A stretch of 36,686 nt of DNA from an uncultured beta proteobacterium (GTDB lineage: Bacteria; Pseudomonadota; Gammaproteobacteria; Burkholderiales; Burkholderiaceae). Shown piece after piece: positions 25,410 to 35,237 of this stretch. Location: positions 1-36,686 of the forward strand of contig CAIMOW010000158.1 in NCBI GenBank assembly GCA_903843235.1, read 5' to 3'. Within the stretch, counting starts at the first letter, position 1. The number at the start of each line of letters is the position of its first letter. Made by a program: the position numbers and the translations under genes. The notes under the pieces are model-generated. The model did not search any database. It was not told where the DNA came from and was given only the letters and a program-made list of their open reading frames with translations.

Positions 25410-26162
25410 TTAGCTCAGCCTTCGCATCGCGCTTTGCATGCGCTCGTTAATCTCTGAATCCGCTTTCATATTCTCGATCACAAACTCAATATGACTAGTT
25501 GCTGCTAGTGATGCTGCTTCTGGGTCATGATTGCGAATGGCCTGCCAGATAGCGTGATGCTGTTTTTCTAACACCTGCCATTGACTCGGTCTTGCATGTA
25601 AAAAATCGAGGTTCTTAGTAACGTGCCCATTAATCAGTCGCAATAAAGATGCAGATAGATGACCTATCAGCACATTATGAGATGCCTCCGCAATCACCTG
25701 ATGAAAAGCCACATCAGTATTAATACATTCTTTTAAGTCATCCTTTGCGTAGGCTTCTTCTAATTTTCGATAAGCCAGATCCAATCTCACCAAATCAATT
25801 TCTGTCGCTCTTTGCGCCGCAAGAAAAGCTGCCTGCCCCTCTAAAATATGTCGAAACTCCAATAAATCATGTTGAATGTTGGGGTGATTGAATAGCATCT
25901 CTTGCCATGAGTCTATAAAAGTAGCATCCAACTTATCAGTCACTACAGTGCGACCGCCATGCCTTGTTGTGAGCATTCCTCGCGATACCAATGTCCGAAT
26001 TGCTTCTCGAATGGTGGGTCTGGATACGCCAATCTCAATGGCCAAATCTCGCTCCGATGGAAGCGCTTCCCCGGGTTTTAATGAACCCTCCAAAATCTGC
26101 ACTTCCAAAATCTTTACGACTCTGTCTGAAATTCGTACATCAGATTGAATAATTTTGCTCAT
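25410..26162 (-). CDS. FadR-family (GntR) transcriptional regulator, LldR-like
   Basis: A 250-residue regulator. The N-terminal winged helix-turn-helix (about 10-75) has the GntR signature LPSERDLAIEIGVSRPTIREAIRTL. The C-terminal all-helical FCD effector domain (about 90-235) contains the metal-ligand histidines HQVIAEASHN and HHAIWQAI typical of the FadR subgroup, which bind small carboxylates. It is divergent from the lactate dehydrogenase gene. The two TGGTATTACCA sites in the 171 nt between them, one only 2 nt from its own start codon, point to control of both genes including its own. Lactate as effector is inferred from the neighbours. Confidence 0.9.
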   Translation of the reverse strand: MSKIIQSDVRISDRVVKILEVQILEGSLKPGEALPSERDLAIEIGVSRPTIREAIRTLVSRGMLTTRHGGRTVVTDKLDATFIDSWQEMLFNHPNIQHDLLEFRHILEGQAAFLAAQRATEIDLVRLDLAYRKLEEAYAKDDLKECINTDVAFHQVIAEASHNVLIGHLSASLLRLINGHVTKNLDFLHARPSQWQVLEKQHHAIWQAIRNHDPEAASLAATSHIEFVIENMKADSEINERMQSAMRRLS

Positions 26163-26164
26163 TT

Positions 26165-26179
26165 TGGTATTACCACTTT
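26165..26179. promoter_or_regulatory. FadR-type operator 1 (regulator-proximal)
   Basis: TGGTA-T-TACCA palindrome at 26165-26175 with CTTT following. It lies just before the regulator start codon (26160-26162), so binding would block transcription or translation of the regulator gene. It matches the TGGT-N3-ACCA consensus of PdhR/LldR-type proteins. It is identical over 15 bases to operator 2. Confidence 0.75.
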
Positions 26180-26290
26180 TATAAAATTTGTTCTATGTCA
26201 AAAATATAGCAAAAATATTGAATATTTCACAGATATTTCGGGTTAATCCTAGATACATCATCAATATTTACTATATAGCATTATCACAAT

Positions 26291-26307
26291 AGTGGTATTA
26301 CCACTTT
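26291..26307. promoter_or_regulatory. FadR-type operator 2 (dehydrogenase-proximal)
   Basis: AGTGGTA-T-TACCACT, a perfect palindrome with seven-base arms (26291-26305), lying 27 bases before the dehydrogenase GTG and just downstream of the AT-rich TATATA (26272-26277). This position suits repression by blocking RNA polymerase. It shares the 15-base string TGGTATTACCACTTT with operator 1, in the same orientation and 128 bases apart. Confidence 0.78.
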
Positions 26308-26333
26308 ACCAGTAAATATAAAAAGAGATAAGT

Positions 26334-29108
26334 GTGAGCCCATTGATTCACCAGTTACGCAAGCAACTACCCGCAGATTCGGTCATCACTGATCAACTAC
26401 GTTTGTTGGCCTATGGTACCGATGCGAGTTTCTACAGACTCATTCCTGAAGTCATAACCATCATCCAATCCGAAAGCGACATGCAGCAGGTCTTGACTAT
26501 CGCATGTCAGCATGGAAAACCAGTGACCATTCGTGCCGCCGGTACCAGCCTCTCAGGACAAGCCATTAGTAACGGGGTGCTGGCTCTTATAGGTGAAGGC
26601 TTTGCTACTTGTGAAATTGCAAGTGATGCAAAGACGGTGAAGACTGGGCCAGGAATGGTCGGCGGACGCGTCAATCAATTGTTAAAGCCCTATGGCAAAA
26701 AAATTGGGCCCGACCCTGCCTCAATCAACAGTTGCAAGATCGGTGGGATAGCCGCAAATAATGCAAGCGGCATGTGCTGCGGTATTAGTCAAAATTCCTA
26801 TCAAACTTTGGTGAGTATTCGGGTGATGCTCGCCGACGGTGGTGTATTAGATACCGGCGATAGTAAAAATATTGAGGACTTTAAAGTAACACATCCCTAT
26901 CTTTTACAGCAGCTGAGTCAATTAGCAAGTCAGACTAAAGCAAACCAGAGATTGGTTGAGCGAATCCGCCATAAATATAAGATCAAAAATACCACTGGGT
27001 ACAGCATCAATGCTTTGGTTGACTTCGATGATCCCATCGACATCTTGTCGCACTTAATGATTGGATCGGAAGGCACCCTAGGTTTTATATCAAATATTAC
27101 CTATCGCACTGTCAATGAAGATCCATATAAAGCCAGCGCATTATTATTCTTTCCGGATATTAAAAGCGCTTGTGATGCCGTTGTTCAGTTAAAGCCTTTA
27201 GCAATTTCAGCGGTTGAATTATTAGATCGAGCATCTCTTCGGTCCGTTGAAAAGACGCCACACTTGCCGCCTATCATTACCCAATTAGATGAAGCCGCTG
27301 CCGCCCTTCTGATTGAGGTGCGCGGCGAAAATGAGGCGATGCTAGACCAACGCATTGAAACAGCTCTTCATGCAATCCAAGGCATTCCGACTTTAGAGAC
27401 CTCCCATTTCTCAAAAGATGAAAAAATTTGTGAAACCTATTGGAAGGTTCGCAAGGGTACATTCCCATCGGTAGGAGCCATGCGCAAAAAGGGAACTACT
27501 GTGATCATTGAGGATGTTGCATTCCCCATTGCCTCCTTAGCTTCTGCAACACTTGATCTTCAAAAACTTTTTAAAGAGTTTGCCTACGACGAAGCTATTA
27601 TTTTTGGACATGCCCTGGAAGGCAATTTGCATTTTGTCTTCACCCAAGACTTCAATAGTGAATCTGAAGTACAACGTTACCAGCAGTTTATGGATTCAGT
27701 CGCCAAACTAGTAGTTGAAAAGTACGATGGCTCATTAAAATCAGAGCACGGCACCGGACGAAATATGGCGCCATTTGTAGAGCTCGAATGGGGCTATGAG
27801 GCAGCGCAACTTATGCGCCAGATCAAAAAACTGTTTGATCCCAAGAATCTACTGAACCCCGGGGTCATTATTAATGATGATCTAGAAGCGCATATTAAAA
27901 ATCTCAAGCCGATGCCCGCAGCGGATGACTTGATTGATCGCTGTATTGAGTGTGGATTTTGTGAAACGCTTTGTCCCTCTCATGGCTTTACTCTCTCAGC
28001 AAGGCAGCGGATTGTGGGCTGGCGTGAAATATCCCGTCGCAAAGCAACAGGCGAAGACCATAAAGCCCTGGAACAGCAATATCAATATATGGGATTGGAT
28101 ACTTGTGCTGGTTGTAGTCTATGCTCTTCAACCTGTCCAGTTGACATTAATACAGGCTCTCTAGTTCGCCATCTGAGAGCTCAGAAGCAAGGGCCTTTGG
28201 CTCACTATATTGGCGGTTTGACGGATCAGCACTTTAGTACAGTTGCAACGGCCTCTCGATTTGGCATCCGCGCCGGTCACTTATTAGAAAGCGTTGTTGG
28301 AGAGAATGCCTTAAATACAATATCAGGAGGTACATGGCGCAAAGCAATGCCGCAAGCCACCCGATTAAATGCGATCTCCAAAAGCGCTTCTGGTCGTGGC
28401 GACCCAGTGGTGTATTTCCCAACCTGCGGGGGAAGAATATTTGGGGGCAATACCAAAGATCAGAAGTCCCTACCAGAAGTGATGATCATATTATTAGAGC
28501 GAGCAGGTTATGCGCCGCTCCTTCCCAAAAATTTTGATAGGCTTTGCTGTGGCCAGGCTCTAGAAAGTCGAGGGCTCAAGCAAGAGGCTAATGCCTCGGC
28601 AGATAAATTAAAAACTGCTTTATTGCTTGCTAGTAAAAATGGGCGTTATCCCATAGTGTTAGATGCCAGCCCCTGCTCTACTCGAATGAAAAAGCACATG
28701 GGAAACATCGTCAAGGTATTAGATTTTCCAGATTTTGCCCATGATGCATTGCTACCTCGCCTAGTGATCACTAAAAAGCAAGATCCAATCGCGCTGCATT
28801 TGAACTGTAGTGCGCGGCTACAAGGCTCAGGAGACAACCTGAGTAAAGTTGCGGCGACTTGTGCCCATCAAGTGATCCAGCCTTCCCAAGTCAGTTGCTG
28901 TGGGTTTGGTGGTGATCGAGGCTTTATGACCCCTGAACTCAATATTCATGCCCTACGACATGTTCATGAGGAAGTTGTGGGATGTTGCGAGGGATATTCC
29001 ACTAACCGTACCTGCGAAATAGGCCTTACATCAGAAACAGGGATTTCTTATAACTCAATCGCATATTTACTAGAGGAATGTAGCCGACCCATTGAGGGAT
29101 TTTGTTAG
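26334..29108 (+). CDS. FAD- and Fe-S-containing D-lactate dehydrogenase (Dld-type fusion)
   Basis: A 924-residue fused oxidoreductase, probably D-lactate to pyruvate with electrons passed to the quinone pool. Domains in order: FAD-binding PCMH domain (about 30-210, PVTIRAAGTSLSGQA), FAD-oxidase C-terminal domain (about 230-500, ending in the GHALEGNLHF and SEHGTGRN region), two 4Fe-4S motifs (CIECGFCETLCP from Cys537 and CAGCSLCSSTCP from Cys591), and two CCG motifs (Cys738 and Cys855) as in GlpC/GlcF-type subunits. It starts at GTG with a purine-rich AAAGAGA upstream. The adjacent permease and FadR regulator support lactate; glycolate is a possible alternative. Membrane association would be peripheral. 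Confidence 0.88.
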   Translation: MSPLIHQLRKQLPADSVITDQLRLLAYGTDASFYRLIPEVITIIQSESDMQQVLTIACQHGKPVTIRAAGTSLSGQAISNGVLALIGEGFATCEIASDAKTVKTGPGMVGGRVNQLLKPYGKKIGPDPASINSCKIGGIAANNASGMCCGISQNSYQTLVSIRVMLADGGVLDTGDSKNIEDFKVTHPYLLQQLSQLASQTKANQRLVERIRHKYKIKNTTGYSINALVDFDDPIDILSHLMIGSEGTLGFISNITYRTVNEDPYKASALLFFPDIKSACDAVVQLKPLAISAVELLDRASLRSVEKTPHLPPIITQLDEAAAALLIEVRGENEAMLDQRIETALHAIQGIPTLETSHFSKDEKICETYWKVRKGTFPSVGAMRKKGTTVIIEDVAFPIASLASATLDLQKLFKEFAYDEAIIFGHALEGNLHFVFTQDFNSESEVQRYQQFMDSVAKLVVEKYDGSLKSEHGTGRNMAPFVELEWGYEAAQLMRQIKKLFDPKNLLNPGVIINDDLEAHIKNLKPMPAADDLIDRCIECGFCETLCPSHGFTLSARQRIVGWREISRRKATGEDHKALEQQYQYMGLDTCAGCSLCSSTCPVDINTGSLVRHLRAQKQGPLAHYIGGLTDQHFSTVATASRFGIRAGHLLESVVGENALNTISGGTWRKAMPQATRLNAISKSASGRGDPVVYFPTCGGRIFGGNTKDQKSLPEVMIILLERAGYAPLLPKNFDRLCCGQALESRGLKQEANASADKLKTALLLASKNGRYPIVLDASPCSTRMKKHMGNIVKVLDFPDFAHDALLPRLVITKKQDPIALHLNCSARLQGSGDNLSKVAATCAHQVIQPSQVSCCGFGGDRGFMTPELNIHALRHVHEEVVGCCEGYSTNRTCEIGLTSETGISYNSIAYLLEECSRPIEGFC

Positions 29109-29165
29109 TACTTTTTTTGTAGTTCGATTCAGAAGTTTAATTTATCAATGTAGTCAACAAGAATT

Positions 29166-29171
29166 GGAGGT
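29166..29171 (+). promoter_or_regulatory. Strong ribosome-binding site of the permease gene
   Basis: GGAGGT ends 6 bases before the ATG at 29178, the most complete Shine-Dalgarno sequence I noticed in this window. It implies efficient translation of the permease from the shared mRNA. Confidence 0.8.
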
Positions 29172-29177
29172 GGCATT

Positions 29178-30836
29178 ATGTGGCAACAAATATATAACCC
29201 TTTAGGGAGCATGTGGCTGTCCACTCTTGTGGCCTCCATCCCCGTCGCAGTGATGTTAATTGGTTTAGGATTTTTGCATCTCAAGGCTCATATTGCAGCT
29301 GGCGCTGGTTTACTGAGTGCTCTACTCATTGCCATCATTGCTTATGGCATGCCAACAGAGATGGCGGCTAAAGCAGCTATGCTTGGTGGACTAGTCGGCT
29401 TATTACCGATTGGTTGGATTGTTCTAAACATTATCTTTTTGCACCAACTAACAGAGAGAAATGGTTCTTTTAAAGTATTGCAAAATTCGATTGCCGGCAT
29501 TACCGAAGATCGACGTTTACAACTGCTGTTAATTGCTTTTGCTTTTGGTGCGTTTTTTGAAGGCGCTGCCGGTTTTGGAACACCTGTTGCTGTAACAGCT
29601 GCGATTTTGATTGGCCTTGGATTTTCCCCGCTAGCCGCTTCAGGTCTATCGTTGATTGCCAACACTGCACCAGTAGCTTATGGCGCATTGGGTACACCAA
29701 TCATTACCTTGGCAAAGGTGCACGGCTATGATTTGATGGCCATTTCTGCAATGGTTGGACGTCAGTTACCGCTCTTTTCTTTGATTGTTCCATTTTGGTT
29801 GATCTGGGCTTTTGCAGGACGTCGCGGGATGATGCAAATTTGGCCCGCATTATTAGTCACTGGCCTATCTTTTGCCATTCCACAGTTCTTGGTCTCTAAC
29901 TACATCGGACCAGAATTGGTTGACGTAATCGCAGCCATGTCTTCAATGATTTGTTTAGTGCTTTTTCTGAAGGTTTGGAAACCAAAAGAAATTTGGACGT
30001 CCACTTCCCTTAAAAATCATGCTGAAGATGAAGCAAGAGATGTCATCATTCAAGAAAAGATTACCTATCCTAAACCTGAAGTGGTTCGTGCATGGATGCC
30101 TTGGGTCATCCTGACGGTATTTGTCTTCATTTGGGGTTTGCCAGTGGTAAAAGATTATTTAAATAGTCTTTTTGCTCCTAAGTTTCCCATCGAGGGATTA
30201 CATCTACTTGTAGAAAAAGTGGCGCCTGTAGTAACTAAGCCAACCAAAGAAGGTGCTGTATATGTCTTTAACTTGCTATCAGCCACCGGCTCAGGTATTT
30301 TGCTTGCCGCCATCATCGGTGGTCTAGCAATGAAGTACAACCCATGGTCCTTGCTAAAAAATTACGTTAGCACCATCTGGCTAGTACGCTATTCCCTGTT
30401 AACCATTGTGTTGATGTTGGGTCTAGGAACACTTACACGCTATTCAGGACTTGACACTACTTTAGGCTTAGCATTTGCTGCGACAGGTATGTTCTATCCA
30501 TTCTTTGGCACATTAATGGGTTGGATGGGCGTGGCTTTGACTGGTTCAGATACAGCGTCAAACGTTCTATTTGGCGGTATGCAAAAAGTAGCTGCAGAAC
30601 AAATTGGTCTCAGTCCGAATTTAATGGGCGCAGCCAATAGTTCAGGTGGTGTGATGGGTAAGATGATTGATGCGCAATCCATCGTGGTCGCTTCAACAGC
30701 CACAAGATGGTTCCATCATGAAGGCGATATTTTGCGGTATGTATTTTTCCACTCAATCGCTTTAGCCTGCTTAGTTGGTATCTTTGTGACTATGCAAGCT
30801 TACGTCTGGCCATTTACTTTGATGGTTATTAAGTAA
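29178..30836 (+). CDS. lldP: L-lactate permease family transporter
   Basis: Inner-membrane lactate/proton symporter of the LctP family, 552 residues with about 12-14 hydrophobic helices. Family stretches are visible: FEGAAGFGTPVAVTAAILIGLGF near residue 127, NTAPVAYGALGTPI near 160, and GVALTGSDTASNVLFGGMQ near 452. A central hydrophilic loop lies around 270-300. It would also carry D-lactate or glycolate in known members. It starts 69 nt after the dehydrogenase and ends in a strong terminator, so the two genes form one operon under the divergent FadR-type regulator. Confidence 0.94.
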   Translation: MWQQIYNPLGSMWLSTLVASIPVAVMLIGLGFLHLKAHIAAGAGLLSALLIAIIAYGMPTEMAAKAAMLGGLVGLLPIGWIVLNIIFLHQLTERNGSFKVLQNSIAGITEDRRLQLLLIAFAFGAFFEGAAGFGTPVAVTAAILIGLGFSPLAASGLSLIANTAPVAYGALGTPIITLAKVHGYDLMAISAMVGRQLPLFSLIVPFWLIWAFAGRRGMMQIWPALLVTGLSFAIPQFLVSNYIGPELVDVIAAMSSMICLVLFLKVWKPKEIWTSTSLKNHAEDEARDVIIQEKITYPKPEVVRAWMPWVILTVFVFIWGLPVVKDYLNSLFAPKFPIEGLHLLVEKVAPVVTKPTKEGAVYVFNLLSATGSGILLAAIIGGLAMKYNPWSLLKNYVSTIWLVRYSLLTIVLMLGLGTLTRYSGLDTTLGLAFAATGMFYPFFGTLMGWMGVALTGSDTASNVLFGGMQKVAAEQIGLSPNLMGAANSSGGVMGKMIDAQSIVVASTATRWFHHEGDILRYVFFHSIALACLVGIFVTMQAYVWPFTLMVIK

Positions 30837-30850
30837 TTGATGTATTAAAA

Positions 30851-30881
30851 AAAATAACCCGGGTTTTCCGGGTTATTTTTT
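30851..30881 (+). terminator. Intrinsic terminator after the lactate operon
   Basis: Twelve-base stem AAAATAACCCGG / CCGGGTTATTTT with loop GTTTT and T residues after it. A-runs before it allow function on the minus strand too, where it would end the transcript reading through tRNA-Pro. Confidence 0.92.
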
Positions 30882-30904
30882 ACCATACAGCGTAGTAAAA
30901 GACA

Positions 30905-30982
<78 letters not shown>

Positions 30983-31007
30983 ACAGAAAACAAAATTGTA
31001 TCAGCAA

Positions 31008-31358
31008 CTATTTAGCGAGAATCTGGAGCACTGCTTGCAACTCATCGCGCAAGCGTAGCTCGCCACGCGCTTCATCTAAGCGGTTTCTAGCACCACTAAT
31101 CGTGAAACCTTCTTCATAGAGAAGGGACCGAATTTTACGAATCAATACGACTTCATGATTTTGATAGTAACGACGGTTACCACGTCGTTTTTGGGGGCTT
31201 AGCTGTGAGAACTCTTGCTCCCAGTAGCGCAAAACGTGCGAACGCACACCACACAAATCAGCAACCTCACCAATGGTGAAGTAACGCTTGGCGGGTATCG
31301 GCGGCAACTGCGAGCTATGCAGTGCTGCGCCAGAATCAAATGCTGTTTTCTCGAGCAT
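31008..31358 (-). CDS. MerR-family transcriptional regulator
   Basis: A 116-residue regulator with one MerR winged helix domain. [25 protein letters not shown] (about 25-50) is the helix-turn-helix, and [10 protein letters not shown] the wing. The rest is a short coiled coil; there is no metal-binding cysteine set, so it is not a mercury-type sensor. Its start lies inside the ihfA gene, overlapping by 23 bases, so the two are translated from one mRNA. This ihfA-merR pair following pheT is a conserved arrangement in betaproteobacteria as far as I recall. Its targets are unknown. Confidence 0.9.
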   Translation of the reverse strand: MLEKTAFDSGAALHSSQLPPIPAKRYFTIGEVADLCGVRSHVLRYWEQEFSQLSPQKRRGNRRYYQNHEVVLIRKIRSLLYEEGFTISGARNRLDEARGELRLRDELQAVLQILAK

Positions 31359-31659
31359 GAGACTCTACTACATCCTTAAGCTTTTGACTGGCGTGAAAAG
31401 TAACTACACGGCGTGCTGCAATCGGAATCATTTGTCCTGTTTTTGGATTACGGCCTGGACGAGCTGTTTTATTGCGCAACTGAAAATTGCCAAAGCCTGA
31501 GATCTTCACCTCAACACCAGCCTCTAGGGACTTTCCAATACGATCAAAAAAAGCATCGATCATATCTTTTGCTTCGCGCTTGTTTAGACCAACTTGGTCA
31601 AAGAGCGCCTCAGATAGCTCATTCTTGGTAACGGTATCGTTAGTAATTATCTCGGTCAT
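31336..31659 (-). CDS. ihfA: Integration host factor subunit alpha
   Basis: DNA-bending nucleoid protein subunit, 107 residues, working as a heterodimer with IhfB. The HU/IHF fold is clear: N-terminal helices ([21 protein letters not shown]), the core [17 protein letters not shown], and the DNA-intercalating arm [15 protein letters not shown] near residue 70. The N-terminus is about 8 residues longer than the Escherichia coli protein, and it ends ARENSI. It follows pheT by 49 nt, as in Escherichia coli (pheST-ihfA). Confidence 0.96.
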   Translation of the reverse strand: MTEIITNDTVTKNELSEALFDQVGLNKREAKDMIDAFFDRIGKSLEAGVEVKISGFGNFQLRNKTARPGRNPKTGQMIPIAARRVVTFHASQKLKDVVESHARENSI

Positions 31660-31708
31660 TGCCAGTCTCTTTTGTAGCTAATTATTTGCTGTTTAACTAA
31701 TACTAAAC

Positions 31709-34168
31709 CTAGCGCAGACGTGCTGCGCATTTTTTTTCAAGGGCTGCCAGTAAAGCACTCATCACCATGTCCATTTGTGCATCCTGCAAGGTTTCCTGGG
31801 GATTTAACAAAGTGACGCGAAACGCTAAACTCTTCTCATCGTCAGCCATACTGCTAGAGCCGGTCTTAGGCTTAAATTCATCAAAAAGCTCAATCGAGCG
31901 CACAAAATTCTGCTTACTAGCGGCCATAGCATCGAGTAAAGACTGTGCCGAGACATTCTGTTTGACGACTACTGCCAAATCTCGCTGCACCGCAGGAAAC
32001 TTACTTAACTCTTCCGGCACAGGCAAGCCTAATTCACGAATGAGCTCTAAATCCAATTCAAAAAGAACTGGGGCTTGAGGTAATTCGTAGGATTGCTGTA
32101 ATCCTGGATGCAACTCACCAATCAAACCAACATTTAATAAGCCATTTGGCGTCTTTAACAAAATATTGGCTGAACGCCCAGGATGCAATGCTGGATGTAC
32201 GGCGGTCTGAGTGACAAAATGCAGGGGATCTAAGACTCGCTCTAAATCACCTTTGACGTCAAAGAAATCGACTGCACGATTTACACTTGCCCACTGCTCT
32301 GGCACAAATGTACCGTAAGCTAAACCACCAATACGTTGAGGTTGCACAAACCCTACTATTTTGCCCGCCTCTTCGGCAATACTTGCATCACGCTTAAATA
32401 CTCGGCCAGTTTCAAATAGGCGCACACGACTAGCACCTTTATTGAGGTTAGCCTTGAGATTACCCAATAAGCCACCCCAAAGATTGCTTCGCATCACACC
32501 ATACTGACTGGCAATCGGATTTAAAACCTTAATGAGGTCTTTTTCCGTTGCACCAGCAAGGCGTTGCTCGCTTTCCTGATCGGTAAAGCCAAAATTTACA
32601 GCCTCTTGATAACCTTGCAATGCAAAACGCTGCCGCAATAAATGAACGCCCCGCTTTGCTTCAGCTTTAGCACTCATTTTTAAGGAGGCAACTGGAGGTT
32701 GATCTGGAATATTCTCAAAGCCGTACATACGCGCAACTTCTTCAATCAAATCTTCTTCGATTTCAATATCAAAGCGATAGCTTGGTGGCGTGACAACAAA
32801 AACATCATTCGCATCTTGTTTGAACTCAAAGCCAAGGCGGTTAAATACGTCTACTACAATGTCCTTTGTCAGAGGAATACCAATAACTTTCGTCGCACGT
32901 GCTAAACGCATATGTACTGGTTTGCGTTCTGGCAAATTTAGGATTTGATCATCAACAGGGCCAGCTTGACCACCACACACTTCAAGAATGAGTGAACTTA
33001 AATACTCTAAGCAAGCAACACTAGCTTGCGGGTCTACTCCGCGCTCAAAACGATGCGCTGCATCGGTGCTGAAATTAAAGCGACGGGCACGGCCTTGAAT
33101 CGCAGATGGCAGCCAATAAGCAGCCTCTACATAGATATTTTGAGTGTCATCGCTCACAGCACAATGATTGCCGCCCATAATGCCAGCTAGCGCTACCGGA
33201 CCATTTTGGTCAGCTACGACGCCAACAGAGAGTGTTTTGCCAGACTGATCAGCAGCGATAGGCGTAACTGTTTGACCGTTCAATAATTCGAGAGTTTCGC
33301 CAGCCTTAGCCCAACGGACAGTAATCTCGCCTGCCAATTGATCAATATCAAACACATGGGTTGGCTGACCCATCTCTAACATAACGTAATTGGATAAATC
33401 CACTAAAGCAGAAATACTTCGCTGACCAGCACGAGCTAAACGCTGCACTATATGGCTCGGTGTTTTGGCTTTTGGATTAACGCCGCGGATAACGCGACCT
33501 GCAAAGCGACCGCACAAGTCTTTATTCTCAATAGTAACTTTTACTTTGTCTTGAATAGTTACGGTTGGGGTATTCCACTTTGGAGCACACAAAACAGCAC
33601 CAGTAATAGCAGATACCTCACGAGCCATCCCAATTAATGACAAGCAATCGGCTTTATTAGGTGTTAACTTAATAATAAAAATTTGATCATCTAGATCGAG
33701 ATATTGGCGAATGTCTTGACCCACCGGTGCATCAGCAGGCAGCTCCAAAATACCTTCATGGTCATCACCCAAGCCTAGTTCACGACCAGAGCACAACATG
33801 CCCTGACTCTCTACGCCACGTAGCTTACCTACTTTGATCATGAAGGGCTTGCCGCCTATCTCAGCTGGCGGCAACTCAGCTCCTACTAAAGCACAAGGAA
33901 CCTTAATCCCAGCACGTGCATTCGGGGCGCCGCAAACGATTTGCAATTCATGACCAGTGCCAGCATCTACTTTGCAAACACGTAAACGATCAGCATCTGG
34001 ATGTTGCTCAGCAGACAGAATTTGCGCAATAACAATCTTCGTAAACGCTGGGGCAACCAAATGCTGCTCTTCTACTTCAAGACCAGCCATAGTCATAGCA
34101 TGGCCTAAAGCCTCGCTATCTAGCGGAGGATTTACATACTGACGAAGCCAAGATTCTGAAAATTGCAT
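31709..34168 (-). CDS. pheT: Phenylalanyl-tRNA synthetase beta subunit
   Basis: Large subunit of the alpha2-beta2 PheRS, 819 residues. It carries the N-terminal EMAP-type tRNA-binding domain (about 40-150, with AEQHPDADRLRVCKVD), the B3/B4 editing domain (about 210-380), B5, and a C-terminal anticodon-binding domain (about 725-818, KFPAVQRDLAVVV). Length is slightly above the usual 790-800. It follows pheS by 22 nt and precedes ihfA. Confidence 0.97.
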   Translation of the reverse strand: MQFSESWLRQYVNPPLDSEALGHAMTMAGLEVEEQHLVAPAFTKIVIAQILSAEQHPDADRLRVCKVDAGTGHELQIVCGAPNARAGIKVPCALVGAELPPAEIGGKPFMIKVGKLRGVESQGMLCSGRELGLGDDHEGILELPADAPVGQDIRQYLDLDDQIFIIKLTPNKADCLSLIGMAREVSAITGAVLCAPKWNTPTVTIQDKVKVTIENKDLCGRFAGRVIRGVNPKAKTPSHIVQRLARAGQRSISALVDLSNYVMLEMGQPTHVFDIDQLAGEITVRWAKAGETLELLNGQTVTPIAADQSGKTLSVGVVADQNGPVALAGIMGGNHCAVSDDTQNIYVEAAYWLPSAIQGRARRFNFSTDAAHRFERGVDPQASVACLEYLSSLILEVCGGQAGPVDDQILNLPERKPVHMRLARATKVIGIPLTKDIVVDVFNRLGFEFKQDANDVFVVTPPSYRFDIEIEEDLIEEVARMYGFENIPDQPPVASLKMSAKAEAKRGVHLLRQRFALQGYQEAVNFGFTDQESEQRLAGATEKDLIKVLNPIASQYGVMRSNLWGGLLGNLKANLNKGASRVRLFETGRVFKRDASIAEEAGKIVGFVQPQRIGGLAYGTFVPEQWASVNRAVDFFDVKGDLERVLDPLHFVTQTAVHPALHPGRSANILLKTPNGLLNVGLIGELHPGLQQSYELPQAPVLFELDLELIRELGLPVPEELSKFPAVQRDLAVVVKQNVSAQSLLDAMAASKQNFVRSIELFDEFKPKTGSSSMADDEKSLAFRVTLLNPQETLQDAQMDMVMSALLAALEKKCAARLR

Positions 34169-34190
34169 AGCGTTATCTTTACCGTTCTTC

Positions 34191-35237
34191 TTAAGCTGGA
34201 AACTGCGCTAAGAAACGTAAATCATTCTCGAAGAAGAGACGCAAATCATCAATGCCATAACGCAACATGGTTAAGCGCTCTAAGCCAGAACCAAAAGCAA
34301 ATCCGGTATAGCGTTCTGGATCAATGCCCATATTACGCAATACATTTGGATGCACCTGCCCTGCTCCTGAAATCTCCAACCAACGGCCAGCTAACTTACC
34401 GCTACCAAAAGCCATATCGATTTCAGCAGATGGTTCTGTGAATGGGAAATAAGATGGACGGAAACGAACTTGTAATGCATTTGTTTCAAAAAAGGTTCTT
34501 AAGAAATCTGTATACACGCCTTTGAGATCAGCGAAGGATACTGTCTCGGCAATCCACAAGCCTTCAACTTGATGGAACATTGGTGAGTGGGTTGCATCAC
34601 TATCTACGCGATAGGTTCTGCCAGGTGCAATCACTTTGATTGGCGGCATTACGTCGGCGTTAGCGTATTTCTTAACGTGTTCGCTGGCATAACGCACCTG
34701 AATCGGACTGGTATGCGTACGCAATAACAAAGGCTTCTCTTGAGAATCTTTGCCATCAATATAAAAAGTATCTTGCATCGAACGGGCAGGATGATTCTCA
34801 GGGCTATTTAAGGCAGTGAAATTAAACCAATCGGTTTCAATTTCAGGACCATCAGCAACATCAAACCCAATGGAGCCAAAGATCTCTTCAACGCGTTCCC
34901 AAGTACGCATCACAGGATGCAAGCTACCTACTGTTTGACCGCGACCTGGAAGGGAAACATCAATGGCTTCAGCTGCGAGACGTTGCAGCAATACGGCATC
35001 AGCCAAAGCTTGTCGACGCTCTTGGAGAGCCACTTCTACAACTGTTTTGACTTGATTAATTTGGGCGCCAGCACTCTTGCGCTCATCAGGCGACATTGCG
35101 CCAAGCGCTTTGAGACGCTCGGTGAGAACACCTGATTTACCGAGGTACTTGGCTTTGGCATCCTCTAGAGCTGCCGCATCGGCAGCTCCGAGGAAATCAC
35201 GTTTAGCATCCTCGACAATGTGGTCGAGAGAAACCAT
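34191..35237 (-). CDS. pheS: Phenylalanyl-tRNA synthetase alpha subunit
   Basis: Catalytic subunit of PheRS, 348 residues. The N-terminal coiled coil (about 1-90) binds tRNA. The class II core shows [19 protein letters not shown], motif 2 ([19 protein letters not shown] near 215), and [16 protein letters not shown] followed by motif 3 ([18 protein letters not shown] near 320). The start ATG has no ribosome-binding site; the bases directly before it are part of a possible stem reaching back into rplT. Translation may thus be coupled to rplT. Confidence 0.97.
   Translation of the reverse strand: MVSLDHIVEDAKRDFLGAADAAALEDAKAKYLGKSGVLTERLKALGAMSPDERKSAGAQINQVKTVVEVALQERRQALADAVLLQRLAAEAIDVSLPGRGQTVGSLHPVMRTWERVEEIFGSIGFDVADGPEIETDWFNFTALNSPENHPARSMQDTFYIDGKDSQEKPLLLRTHTSPIQVRYASEHVKKYANADVMPPIKVIAPGRTYRVDSDATHSPMFHQVEGLWIAETVSFADLKGVYTDFLRTFFETNALQVRFRPSYFPFTEPSAEIDMAFGSGKLAGRWLEISGAGQVHPNVLRNMGIDPERYTGFAFGSGLERLTMLRYGIDDLRLFFENDLRFLAQFPA

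Noticed and set aside
26178-26201. TTGACA (26196-26201, minus) with TATAAA (26178-26183) as the regulator promoter
   Set aside because: The spacer is only 12 bases, too short for a sigma-70 promoter; one of the two elements may still be real.
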